Shown here piece by piece: positions 30,701 to 44,200 of a stretch of 64,000 bases of DNA; positions within the stretch are counted from its first letter, which is position 1; each line of letters starts with the position of its first letter. The translations under genes were made by a program, and so were the position numbers. The stretch is from Cristatella mucedo (taxonomy: Eukaryota; Bryozoa; Phylactolaemata; Cristatellidae), in the NCBI GenBank assembly GCA_009760855.2, contig WPIO01000062.1, positions 302,501 to 366,500 of the forward strand, written 5' to 3'. Under the pieces are notes generated by a model, which was not told the origin of the DNA, did not search any database, and worked only from the letters and a program-made list of their open reading frames with translations.

Positions 30701-33700
30701 ATGAGGAGGCGCCGGATGAGGAGGCGCCGGATGAGGAGGCGCTGGATGAGGAGGCGCTGGATGAGGAGGCGCTGGATGAGGAGGCGCTGGATGAGGAGGC
30801 GCTGGATGAGGAGGCGCTGGATGAGGAGGCGCTGGATGAGGAGGCACCAAAATAGGGTGTACTGGGAGGCCATCTGTGTTGTTCGTCCCTGCACAACATC
30901 CTAGGAACGCCTCTGCATTCGTAACATTGCAAATATTCAGGCTTCCTTGGATAAAGACACAATGACCAAGCTGGTCCATACACTTGCGGCATGCCAATTT
31001 GACTTCTGCAACTTACTCTTTGTAGGTCTTCCTGCAAGTGCATGCCTACAGTTGACGCAAAATCCGGTAGCAAGGCTTATCTGCCGTACACGTAGCAACT
31101 GCCACATTACACATCTGCATTGTCTATACATTCAGGATACGGTCATTCACCTTTGGGCCCTCCTTTTCTAGTTTCACTTTGGGCCTTATGTCGTACTACC
31201 AGGGGCACATCCTGACTAAGGGCAACAGTGAAATACTGCTGCGTAGCAACCAAGTGGACCAGCCTTTTTTTGTTTGGTTTCTTTAATTGTGTATGACTTA
31301 ATGAGTGTTAATAACTGGTGTTCATATTAACCAGCAGCAGCCGTGATTCTTTGTGCACTTCTGCATGTTTGTCAAAGCAGGATACTTTACTTTTCGTCAG
31401 CTACCGGTTACTATTTCTCTTGCAGCAAGCTATAAACACCCGAATAGAAACCAGGTTCTCTTAAAAATCTTGGTGCTATACACAAGGTGTATCACTATTA
31501 TTATAGCAGGCTGCTAATGCATGTCTTCAATTGCTAATACAAAGAGCTTTTTCAAAAATCTGAAAATTACATTATGAACATGAAGAGGCTGAATGAAGTC
31601 GAGTAATGCAAGGGTTACATAATTTGAACTTGACATAAATAATATGCAATACAAATAATAATAGTGGTACATTTGTCTAGTACCTCAAGAGAATTAAGTC
31701 TTCAGTCAAGACACTTTTCTTCGGCAGGAAAGGAAAGATATAAGCCTAATAGTGATAATAACACGGGAAATTGCATCTGCATCGCAATTAAGTATATAAA
31801 GGATGATTCCCACTGACAAAGCAAAGCTTAAAGGAACTGGTGGGTTTTTAGCTTCGCTTTGAATATCGTCAAGTTTGGGGGGTGCACAGTCAACCAGTAG
31901 AGAGCCTTCAGCTGAAGGTACATAGGAGCTAAAGGCCAAATGACCGAATGACTTGATGCAGGTCACAGACATAGCTAAATGACCAGAGTCAGAGGAGCAA
32001 GATAGCGAGAGGAAGTTTAAGGAATAAGTATTTCAGATAGGCAAGATGGAAGCATGAAAATGAAGGAATCAAAAGGTGAGTAGCAGGGCCTTGAGTCGAT
32101 GCATTGTTTGATGAGGAGACAGTGCAGGCTGGAGAGAGGTGGTGCATGGCAACTGCTACGTTCACGATTGACTACGATAGACAAGCCTAGCTGTTGATAG
32201 ACAAGTCTAGCTGCCGAGTTGTGTACCATCTGCAGCTGTGTTACTGCACTTGAAGGATGACATGCAAGGACAGACCCATGAAGGATGACCAGCTAGGCAG
32301 ATTGTCACAAATCATGGACTAACTTTGCTGTGGTACCTTTCTCAAAGCAAGCCTGAATTTCTGCAATATTACCAAACTGAAAGTATGCAGACTTGACTTT
32401 AGAGGTGGTAAGGCCATCTAGCCAAAGGACATTTTGGAATTGAAACCCCAAATTATATGCAGAGGCTACAAAAGAGATGCTGGCTGATCCAAAGAGGTCT
32501 GCCAATATATCTACTACGTTGGTTTTGCCATCATTCAATTAAAAAAATTAGCTGCCATCCAAATACAAAATTATTTAAGTAGCTGATACAAAAGATATAT
32601 ATGTGGCCCCAAGCCAAATTTTGATGATGAATAGTGTATAAAGCAGTATAGTTTTGGATATAAAAGGCCCTCTACCTCAAGTCCCTTAGGCTTAGTTCTA
32701 ATTGGCCGTTCGGCTGTGATTTTGAAGCCCCCTTCAACAGAAATGAACATCCCCATCGTACTTGAGAACAATGTTAGGAGAACACTTCGAAGAGTAGTCA
32801 AATTAATTGCACCCACACAAATATGCCAAAAAATGACGAGGCACAGAAAAAACATCAGCATCACAAAGCAGCAGTAGCATCCAAAGCGTGTGCTCGACGT
32901 TCAATACTCTTAAGTATCTGTGCTGCACACTTACCTTGCCGTCAGCAGACACTGCAAACAGAGTCTGCTCGCCACCGGCCAGTTGAATCGGCTGCTTGAG
33001 ATTCGCTAGCGCTTCACAAGCCATTGGTGTCTTCACCTTAGCACCTTCTACTCCACCAAGCTGACCTCGATGGTTATGACCCCAGCCAAAGACCTGGCAG
33101 CCACTTCCCAATGACAACGGCCAATCTTCTGGTTTCCTGCAAAACACGGACTCATCGTATGATTACAGCCCTCAGTCCTCTAGTGCTGGCCAGTGGTGCG
33201 TAGGCCGTCTTAGCATCAAGCCAGGCTTGTACAAATCAGATTCGGCCAACCTTCTCCTAATGCAGTGCTCTAGCCATCACGACTAAGAATAAAGAGCATA
33301 GGATCTCAAGAAGGTAAAAAGATTCTTGCAAAACGGCACAGAGTCCACAACAAAGTGCAGGGGCCATTAACTATCCCTCAGCTGTAGAGTCAGCAATTTA
33401 TCTCTACCCGAATACAAAAAAGAAGTGAAGCTTATCAGTAATGTGCATAGAGACCTTTTGCTATATCTTCAGGTCAACAGAACACAGAACTGCCGGCAAC
33501 GTCCTGACGGTAGATTGTCATACAAATTATCCCAGTGATGACGATACAGACTTTTCAAAAGAGTAGGGCTATCACGGTAGTACAAATGCAAATTTTCGAC
33601 AGGAGCAGTATTTGGTGACCAAGCAATCATTGACAATAAAAAGCTAGTTGTATTTAAATATAATTCATTCATTTGTATAGCACCCCAAGAGAACTTAATC

Positions 33701-36700
33701 TCTATTCAGGCGCTTCACATATGCCTCGGGGCTCGAGCCCGCGACCTCAGCCAGACCTTGGTCGGGGTATTTCTCATATCTCTGTTAGGACGTCACAAGC
33801 AAGTATAAAGAAGTAGGTGGAGCAAGGATGTAGCTACTGAGTAGAGCTGCTTGAGGGTGTGGTGGCATCATTTAACCACAGCTGCACAAAGCCTGTGCAA
33901 TGACATCAGCGAGAACAACAACACAAACATGCTGTCAGGCAGGCTGTCAGGCATGCCCACTACAAGCGTTTTGTGTCTCACCTGTTCATCCACAGGATGA
34001 GTTGTTCGTCCTGCTCACGGGAGAAGGCTGCCTCTGGGGAGGCCACTGCAGCTGCTTCTGCTCCTTTGCAAGCTTGAGTAAAATTTTCTAGGTCGGAAAA
34101 CCGACTTCTCACATCATCACTGAATGCCGATGGTGGGGGCAGACAGTCTCTCAAGCACGCTATCGTCCGTGCTGTGATACAGTACTTGAAGAACCAGCCC
34201 CAGTGTGGCTGCTGTCGCTCAGCACCTCCGCCATTAGCTGTCGGCACCACAGTACCTGCCAGCTGAAGCTGATTGCCATTCGTAGAGGCAGGGTCAGCTG
34301 CGATTATCTCATCCAAGCCTAGCTCACAGGCCAACGCCACCAAAGCCTGCAAATGACAACATATCGACTGAGCGAGAACACGATTTGTATGTGTACGTAA
34401 CAGGCGGCAAGCGGCATAACTGGATTGCGAACACTGATAATGTGCCAGGCCGATGGCCTCCTGCCATGCAGGTCACTGACTATCTTATCCCGACGATTTG
34501 ACCATAGACCAGTGAAGCAATGGGCTGTTCAGGAAAAGGAATGGAGGACACAACCAGCTACTTTTAGAAGGTATAAGCAATTAGTGGATTCTGATCCCAG
34601 CTAATCACGTTCGGCACACCATGGCAGCCAGGCTAATAATGCCCACTATCGGGCTGCTGCTATTTCAATAAATTTATCCATCCACATATCTGTAAACGTA
34701 TATCTTTCCCTTTTCTTGTGTGCTCACACTGTGCATGTTACCACTAACCACGTTATGCATGTTGACACTGTGCATGTAAAAAGGCTCAAGCCTGGTTGCA
34801 GTAGCAAACCAGAAGACAGTCATACCTGCTAGCATAATCACACGGAGCCAAGTCCTAAAGCTGAAATTAATGAAGTTGGAGGCTCAGCCAATGATTGGAA
34901 ATTAAGTATTCCTACTGCACCATAACATAGGAAATGGTTATTAGCCAAGCTACAAAACTTTAAGAGTAAAAGTCTTTGAAATAACAAACTATATACCATT
35001 AACAGACTATATACTATACGCCATGTCACACCCTATAGCTAGAAGCTTAACAGCAACTCGAAGTCTGGGTCATTACATGCTGAGTTTGGTCTGCTCCTCC
35101 CCCACTCTTATTCTACAGTATGTCAAGCTGCTTGAAGGCAAAAGGGTGCTCGACTACATCCTTCTTACTGGCACTTAGGAAGTCTTTTACGGTGCCGATT
35201 CGTACTGAGCATTACCACGTTGTTTCACTGGGCGTTCAGAATACTGGCTAAATTGGGACGATAACCCGAACCAGACTAATGCTGATCCAGAATCTTACGA
35301 TGGGACCAACTTGGCCAAAAGTAAATGCTAACCCGAAGCAGAAGAATGCTTAAAACTGTTTTTTCCATACAGAGTGACAGGCAGATACAACTGAATCAAA
35401 TGCTGGAGAGCCACACGTTAAAAAGTTAAGACCATATACCTCACTACTTTTATACATTGTTGTTGTTGCCATGCAGCCACGGCAACAACTTCAAAGTGCA
35501 AGCATGGCTTAGCAGAGAGGGCTTCGGCTGGTTATGTGTACAACTGATTGAGAAGGAAACAACGTGCACGTGCACTGCTAAAGAATGGCTGTCGGATTAG
35601 CTACAAGCCTAAAATCAATCAATCGGTTTGCCCAAGCCTCAGCTCGCTATGCAATGCCGACCCACCGGCCCCAGCAAACAATTCGTATAAAAAATATAAT
35701 CATTTGTAAAACCCCATAAGAGACCTTAAGTCTCTATTCAGGCACTTCACATAAGCTACCGGGCTCGAGCTCACCACCTCGGTAATCAACCACATTAACC
35801 TTGACCTTGGTCGAGATGAGCACCTTAACCATTGGGCTAAACCAGAGCGGTGGAGGTAAAAAAAAAACGGTTGCAAGCATTTGCTTGCTCATTCCGGGTG
35901 CTGCTGACCTTGAAGAAAGGGCTATGTGACAAGTGCCGTCCTGACTTGACCAGTGGGTCCTCATATTCGTACTGCCGCTGCAGTGCTGCCGGCAGCTCAC
36001 TGACTAGTTCCACCAGTGAGCCCTGCCGGCTAAAGTCAGTCTGTCAACAAAAGATGCACACTGTCGTCAGTGCCTTTGCGTAGCCAGAATGGCATGTAGT
36101 TATCAGTGCTGCTGCAATAATCCCATGGATCGTTGTGCACAATTACTAGGCGACACACAGCCTAGCTACACAGAGCAACTGTAGCCATACCGAAGCTGAA
36201 ACATCTAGCTCAGACGACGACAGGGAACTTGCTCCCATGGTAGCTCTGCAGCCGATCAGGCCACCTGCTACAAGACATTGCAGCTTCTGCAGTGCCCACA
36301 TTCTTGGCCCTGGTCCTGAAAGTAAGTTGAACAATGGTTCAAGTACAACCAATGTGCAATATCAAATCAGTGACTGCTGTGATTGCAATTGGGCCCAGCT
36401 TCCAGGGTGATGGAGTAGAAGAGATGAACTTAATATATTTGTGTCCAGCAGGTAAAGCAATGTGACATTTCAGGTGGGCATCATTAGGAAAATAATGGTA
36501 TTGCTGTCACACAAGTAAAATATATTTTCATTGACAGCAAAGCTAAAGCTGGCGCCTAAATAGAGTTCCATGGAACAAGCACACAGCACGGACCCTAGTT
36601 GCATTGCACCTTCCCAAAGCAACAGCAGTTGGGATGAATGTAAAGAACCCTGCTAAAATATCTAGCTAGTTCTTCAGAACAAGCAACATGCATACATACC

Positions 36701-38189
36701 TAGCATGCTCAATTGAGCACAGCTTGATAAGGCCATGGCCAAACGAGGCACGGCCACGGTATTTCTAAATAAAAATCCATTTTCAACAACCCACGATGCA
36801 GGAGGCTGGAGCACTCCATCCCTCTCGTCTAGAAGAGCCATAATAAGTTCAATGGATGGCCTTGACATCACCATACGATCCGACAGAAAGTCTTCCGGTG
36901 CTGCACTTGGCATAATCGGGTAGGCGACGAAACGAAAGCCCCAGCCATTAACCGAACCATCGCTGGTGAAGGTCCAACGGAGCTCATCCCCTGGCACACG
37001 TACGTCTTGACACCACTCAGTCCACTCGCGACCTATTGCAATAAAGTAGCAATAGCAGTAGAGCAAAGCCACGACAACATGTGAGCATTCAAACAACAGC
37101 CAAAAGACCACTTCCACTTCAACATCTGCTGCCAGCGTTTTCTGACCTCTTTAAAATCTTTCTGGCAATCGAAAAATTTCTAATGTTAAGCTCTGCTTGT
37201 CCTTCACAAAACTTGAACAAGACTTCCTGATTTTGGTTAGATATTTGCTATACATGTCCATGACTGCAGATAATACAATTCAAGGCGCTTATACCAAAAC
37301 ATATCCAATAGAAATAAGACATAAGCTCCTGCAGTGCTTTTCAAGCAGAGCTGAACTTACATTAGAAATTTCACGTTGATCCGTCACGTAATGGCTAAGT
37401 TATGGAATTTAAAGCTACACTGTAAATGAAGATGTTTCGAATCTCAAGCATGTACCTCATCAAGCTGCAAACATGTACCCGATGTACCAAGTTGCTCTCA
37501 AAGCCTGGAACTCCCTCCCGACTTGCGTCAGAACATCCCCTGACTTGACATTTAAAAAGAACTTAAAAACACCTGTTTAGGACAGCATTTAGTGGGTCCC
37601 CGTGATTAGTCCTTCATGTGGTTATGCGTGCTGCCACTGAGCATGCTGCCACTAACCACATTTGCATGCTGACCCTGTGCATGTCACCCCTAACCATGTT
37701 ATTCATGTTGTTTATCAAGCATGATATTACTCACCAATCAATTGCATTTCCCTTTGCTGCAAATGTAAAGCGCCTAGAAAGAGAGTGAGTTCTCTGAGGG
37801 CACTTTATCAAGTGCATTATTATTATTATTAAAGTTCAAAATGTTGGGACACGTCACTTATGAGACAAAGATCAGTAAATATTTTATTTGTAGATAAGTT
37901 GCTTCCAGTTTACTTCCCGGTTAGACATGGTTTGTCGTTTTTAAAGCTTTCTTTGTAAGTGAAAATGGTCTTAACTTCAGATCCTCTTTCTAACATGGTT
38001 TTCTTTTGAAAGGTAACCTAAACAGTTATTCAATAGTTGGACCAGTCTATTCAGTATTTCGGCAGCATTTACCCTTAACTGGTCATTGCCAGCACCTTAC
38101 CGAGTGATCTTGTAGCAGTCTATCATCACATTGTTCCTCTTGCTTCTTTGCCAGCAACACACACAGATAAGATCAGTGAATATATCTGC

Positions 38190-38268
<79 letters not shown>

Positions 38269-41200
38269 CATTTATATAGCACCCCCTAGACTCATCACCC
38301 TCTGTTGTTTGCTTTACGTCAATACCCATGTTCAAGCTTGCCACTAATGACCTCATCTCAAAGTTACTCTTCCAGAAAAGGAAGACAAACTACCACTCTT
38401 GACCTCATACCCCCTGCTCTCCCACTGAGGTGCATATTGTTGCTGTTGCCATGCATAACTAACATAATATATCTGTCCTTCAGTCACTTTAAATTAGCCT
38501 GCCTAATGCCATTCCTATCAAAGACCAGTTAAACTCTGATACATAAAAACTGCAAAAATGCTAATAAGTTCTAGTCAGGTATTAGAGCTAAAAACTCCAC
38601 AGAATAAGCTCTATTAAAATTGTATAACGACCTTCTCACGAATGCTAACTTAGTCAGTATGATTGCTTGCTTTACTGTATCTTTTGGCAGCGTTTGACAC
38701 TAACGATCACCAAGTACTTCTCGACCGGCACCCATCTTGCTTGAGCTTCACTGCTTCACTGGCACTGGTCTACAATAGTTTAGGTCTTATCTCAGTGAGA
38801 AGCTCTAGAGCATAACTGTAGAGGGGCAACAGTAATCCGAGGAGCCTCTAAAGTATGGGATATCTCCGGGCTCTGTCTGGTCCACTTCTTTTCACACGTT
38901 ATACCCTCCCTTTTGCCAATGTAATCGCCAAGTGTGATCTAAGTTTTCATTTCAATGCACATAACACACAGCTGTACCTGTGCTTTGATCCCTCTCAGCT
39001 TTGACGACCACACAACTCCCTTGGATCATGTATTTCTGGGATTCACACTTGAATGACAGCAAACTCTTTCAAACTGAATGGTGATACAATCAAGTTATTA
39101 ATTATGTGCAAACCGAGTGTTGCTCAGAAATTGGGAACTTAATCCTCAAAATGTACTCTGCTGGCATATCTCATGCAGTGTCTGCATGATATCTGGTCGA
39201 TCTGTTCCACAGAGACTTTTCACTAGATGATCAGCTCCAACTCTGCCAACTTCCGGCTACCTACCATTGCAACAATTCGGACCTGCCTTGATAAGGATAT
39301 TTCAGCTAAGCTGGTCCATGCATTTGTGACATCCCAACTTGGAATTCAGTAAATCACTACCCGTGCCTGTACAACAAAATGCTTACAGTTGGTGCGAAAT
39401 ACAGCAGCTAGGCTTGTATATCGAATAGAGAACGTCAAAGCTGCCACATTACATCTCTCATCACCGACCTGCACTGGCTCCCCATCAACCAGTAAACGAC
39501 TTCAAGGTTCTGTCCCTAAATTTTATGTCTAGATTTTCTTGATCAATCCTACCTACCTCAATAATTACTACTCAAGCTTTGCATAGTACCACCTGTTTGT
39601 CTAGTCGTTTAACTTTGCATCTAACTAACCTCAAGGCCTTTCGATACTCTTACTTCAGTTGTTATGCACCCAAAACCAAGAATTCACACCCACCTGACGC
39701 CCCCTGGCTTCAAGAAATTTAAAAAGAAGCAAAAGGCACACCTATTCCTCACAGCACTTGCTCCGTCCATGTGAACAGGCTTTTGCTTGCTTATAGGTGC
39801 TGACTCTGTACATGTTATCAGTAACTAATCGACACTCTTCCATTCCAGCATGTGAAAAGTGCCTAGCTAGAAATTTAGTTCTCCTAGGGTGCTATACGAC
39901 TATCTTATTATTATTATATTTATTACCTGAACGGGTGGCAACGACATGTCCTTGACTGTCAGTAATGACGAGCGGGTCGTGGCGGCGCTCTGTTGAACAC
40001 AGCCGATCGAATTTGAGGCGGATGCTTTCGGCACCTGCAGAAGATTAATCGTGCATGTTGATCCTACAGGAACACTTGTTGCTCCATAGGGCTTGCTGTC
40101 TAATGTGGCCAGGGCACAAGAAAATCACCTGGGAAATGCACATGGCCTGACTGGATGGTCTCATCGGCATAAGGATGGGAGCTTTCTTGAACAACAGGCC
40201 GCATACTGAATCGCTGGCTTTCCATCTCTGTAGCCACGTCTTCCAGCTCCGTGATACAAAGCTCCATTATCATTTCACACACCTGTAAGAATGCTGACCA
40301 TGGGGTATTGTCAACCAAATGCTGGGGTGCAACATTTCAAGAAATTGAAAAGGGTGTAGGTGTTACATCGACAGGCTGCTTTTACCAATGATATAAACAG
40401 TATATCAGATTCGTGAATCGACTAAAAGCAAATAAAGAATCAACCGTATCAGCTACAGAATCGTAAAAATACTTGACAATCATTCGTCAAATGCCTCTTT
40501 GCTCACTTTACTAACTGGCTTCATGAGATTATCACACAACTCTACAACATACTTATCAATATAGCCCTGCCTATTCATAGAACCTAACAGAAATATGACA
40601 CTGACATGTTATCTATGGTTTCAGAAAACAGCCTTTGCTTGAGAGGTTTTGCATAACGTCTAGCTTGACTAACCCGAAGAAGAAAGCTATCTACAGCTTG
40701 TACGGTCATACGACCTGCCTTCCAATTTCGGGGGGGGGGGCACACACAAGAGTTCACATGTAAGGGGTTCATAAAGAGCCAAAACCAATGAGACTCTGAC
40801 GCATGTACAAACGAAAACTTTAGTCAATCCAGCATAATGATTCTGGCAGTCAAATCCAGTCACTCAATACAATGTCCTAAAACATCAATTATTACTGATT
40901 TATATTCTCCACCTTTCTCTTTTTTATTTGGAGGCACTGTTTTTGTAAATAGGTCTGGGCACAGCAAGGGGGTTGAACTGTTCCACCATTGCCACACACA
41001 AAAGGGCATTTTGCGACCGTAACGACAGCACTCTGGAGTGGGAGGCACTGCATATATGAAGTGTGCTCCTACCGGAGCCTTTAAGTGCGCAATTGAGGTC
41101 TCAACAAAGGCTGCAGTTATAGGTCTCGAGCTTTTAACATGGACATTTAATCAAAATGCTGTGTCTTCCTCCTCGAATGTCCATTGTTTTATAGAACCTG

Positions 41201-44200
41201 CCGATTCTCCTTTTTTATAAACCTTCGTATCAATTCCATCAGAAAAGTCATGATCATGATATGGCATTAGAATCTATGTTTCCTATGCATTTTCACACAA
41301 CTAGCAAAGTACAAGCATAAGTATCCTTCTAAAGATGACATAAAACTCATAATTCAAAACCTATAAAATTGGGCAAGTTTTCATTATGGATTGCATCCAA
41401 CAGAGTGCAGTAGTGTGTACAGGAGATGCATTTATAGCCATTAGTACTGACTGGGTATAAAGGCCAGTGCTAATCACAGTCTAAAGGAACCAGTACATAT
41501 TAGTTCACTTCCGGCATACATGTTCTTGACAAGGCAATGCCGCACATGTCCAACTACTGCAACTTCCAATCGCATTAGAAAAATAAAATCAGCATTTTTT
41601 TCGAATGTGAGTGTAGAGTGCTCCACTACATCCTTGTCGACCAGCTGCAATAGCAGTCATACCACCAGACTGTTGCCACAGATAGCTGCAAAGTCATTGC
41701 GCAATCGAGCTACTTGCTGTCGACTGAAGGAGTGACTCCCTATATCTCTTTTAATTTTGCGTGGTAGTACCTTGTCGAAGAAGTTATCAAGAAAAAGTAC
41801 AATCAGCCTCGATAAGCAGAGACAGACAGTCCACAGATCCAAAAAGAATACGATGTTATTTATGCATGTTGGAAACATTAGAAAAGTAGTAAAAATTTGG
41901 CAAGGATGACAAGACCGGAGCCCGAATGCAAGCAGTCTGGGCTAGATGGAAAGCACTAGTTAATTGATAAGTCAAATGTAACACCCTTATAAGGATGTGC
42001 CAATAAAGCCATCTTCCCAAAAGCAGATGTAACAAGCTGACGAAATCAGATTGGCACATAAAGTTGAAGCTACAAACCTGTGAGCGTGTTTTTGCCATGT
42101 CAACTAAAACACCGGCCAGTGCACGCCGACCTTTGCCTTGTGGATCCTCAGCTGCCGCTCTACCAGCTACAAGAAGCTTGAGCAAGTCCACAAGTGACCG
42201 TGCATCACTAGTGTCGATTCTCTGCAGCCAGTTACCATTGTCACGATGACCAGCCACAACGTCAACTTTGCCATTGCTATCGGCAATGAGAGCATCACGC
42301 ACGAATAGATCTCCGCTAGCAGATAGTTCAGGAGGCCTATCGAGGTCGAAAGCAACATATTCTGGTCCGACATTAGTGTCCTGAATACAAAAAGAAGCAG
42401 TGCTGCTAGTTATCCAATGAGTTTGCATTATCCTGAAATTCCTAGCAGCAATGACAGCACAAGCTAGTGGAAAGTAAATTGGACAGATCCCAGCTTGAAG
42501 CAAAACATGTACCCCAAGAGATATTCTCATAGCAAAGCACTTCAGGGTGACCCTGGAATGCTGTGTTGCAGCTGTTCACCAGATAGTATTCTCCTTTACT
42601 GTTAGGGAAAAGACTCAGCTGCACTGAATAACATGCCAAATACCCTGAGTTAACCCGTAATTTGTTGTCCTGTAGTAACCAAGTGAGTCTTTCTGTCATT
42701 CACATTGGCATACTTACACTCCTTGATAATAAAGTCCGTCTGAGTTGATTAACTTCGTCAGTATTAATGAGACAATAGTAATACAAATAATGATCTTTTT
42801 GTACAGAGCCCTAGTAGAACCAAACCTGTATACAGGCGCATTCTAACTCGCTGCAAGAGAATCAATAACCAAGAGTTAATTGATAAGCTAGATATCGTGC
42901 ATAGACAAGTATGCAAAAGTACACACGAAGACACTTAGGCCTGCTGGTTAGTAGGATTCATGTTCAATAACAAGCACTGAATTACGCACAGCTAAGCATG
43001 TAAAGCACACCGGAAACCAGAAAGTTCACTGGAGCGCTGGGAAAGCAGAGTGGAACAGATAAGTGTTTAGCTGAGACTTAAATCATGCAAAATCAATGCA
43101 GATGGTGACAGAAGCCGCAAGCAAGTTTAAGAATTTCGAGGCTTACACACTCAAGGCCCGATCGCCTAAAGATTTCAATTTAGTGTAAGCAGCAGCATGA
43201 CTGGAAGCCAAAGAACAGGGGTGCGAGAGCACACTGGGGGAGCAAGGAGGTCGGATAGGTGGGCTGGTGAGCCGTAATGGCACACTAGCTAAGGCGGTTG
43301 CTTTCACGACCTCGGTCCCGAGGTCGTGGGTTCGATTCCTGTGGTGGGCGATCCTTTATCACCACTGCAAGCGGTGGTGATAGCCGTAAAGGCTCTTCTG
43401 TCGCTATACAAAAAGAGGCTGTTTAAGCAGCTAGGATTTTTTTTTAATGTAAGCGACAGAAGCGACCTGAGCAAGAATCTTCGAAAAGTCGATTCAACGC
43501 TGAATATGGAAACAGTGAAGTGCAGATCGAAGTGGTGTTATGTGGCAGCTATGCTATTGACAACAGACCAGCCGGGCTACTGAGTTTTGCACCAGTTGCA
43601 GACGACCAAGGGCAAAGGCCGGGAGTCCTGAGAGATGGGAATAGCAGTAATCTAGACTTGGTGTGACCATTGCATGAACTGGTTTAGCTGTCGTACTTTA
43701 GACTCAGCAGGCCCTAATTTTGGTAATATTCCTTGGCCGAAAGTAGGCAGGCTTGACAGTGGAGGCAATGTGCTCCCGAATGATCAGTTGCTTTGGAAAA
43801 GCAAGTTCGGATTATGGGCAGACGTCACGGTAGTGATGCTAGATGAACCAACTATGAGGATGAGATCTTAAAAACTTTAGGGTGATATAAGGTTTGCTGG
43901 TAACTATTAGGTTCGATTTATTTCTCACTAATTAACCTTCACAAAGCTAGTGATCATTCAAGTGCAAGTATGGTCGATTCATGCTACAAGGGCGACTTTA
44001 CAGCTGCCGAACAGCAGCAATATCTTCCAGACAGGCATGTGACAAGTGTTGAGACTATGTGGCCTCGCTGTGCAGATAAATATAAAAACAAAACAATGCT
44101 TAGCAGCACGTCTTTCTAGCTGGTCCTGAAAATGTTCAAGCCAGTCTCCACTGAAGGCATGCCGAAGCATGCTTTGTAGGACTGGCACATCTTGACAGAG

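Noticed and set aside
30015-31073. Long minus-strand open frame of about 350 codons, Ser/Ala/His/Pro-rich
   Set aside because: Produced entirely by the 15-bp minisatellite, which is open in all minus-strand frames, and by LINE flanks.
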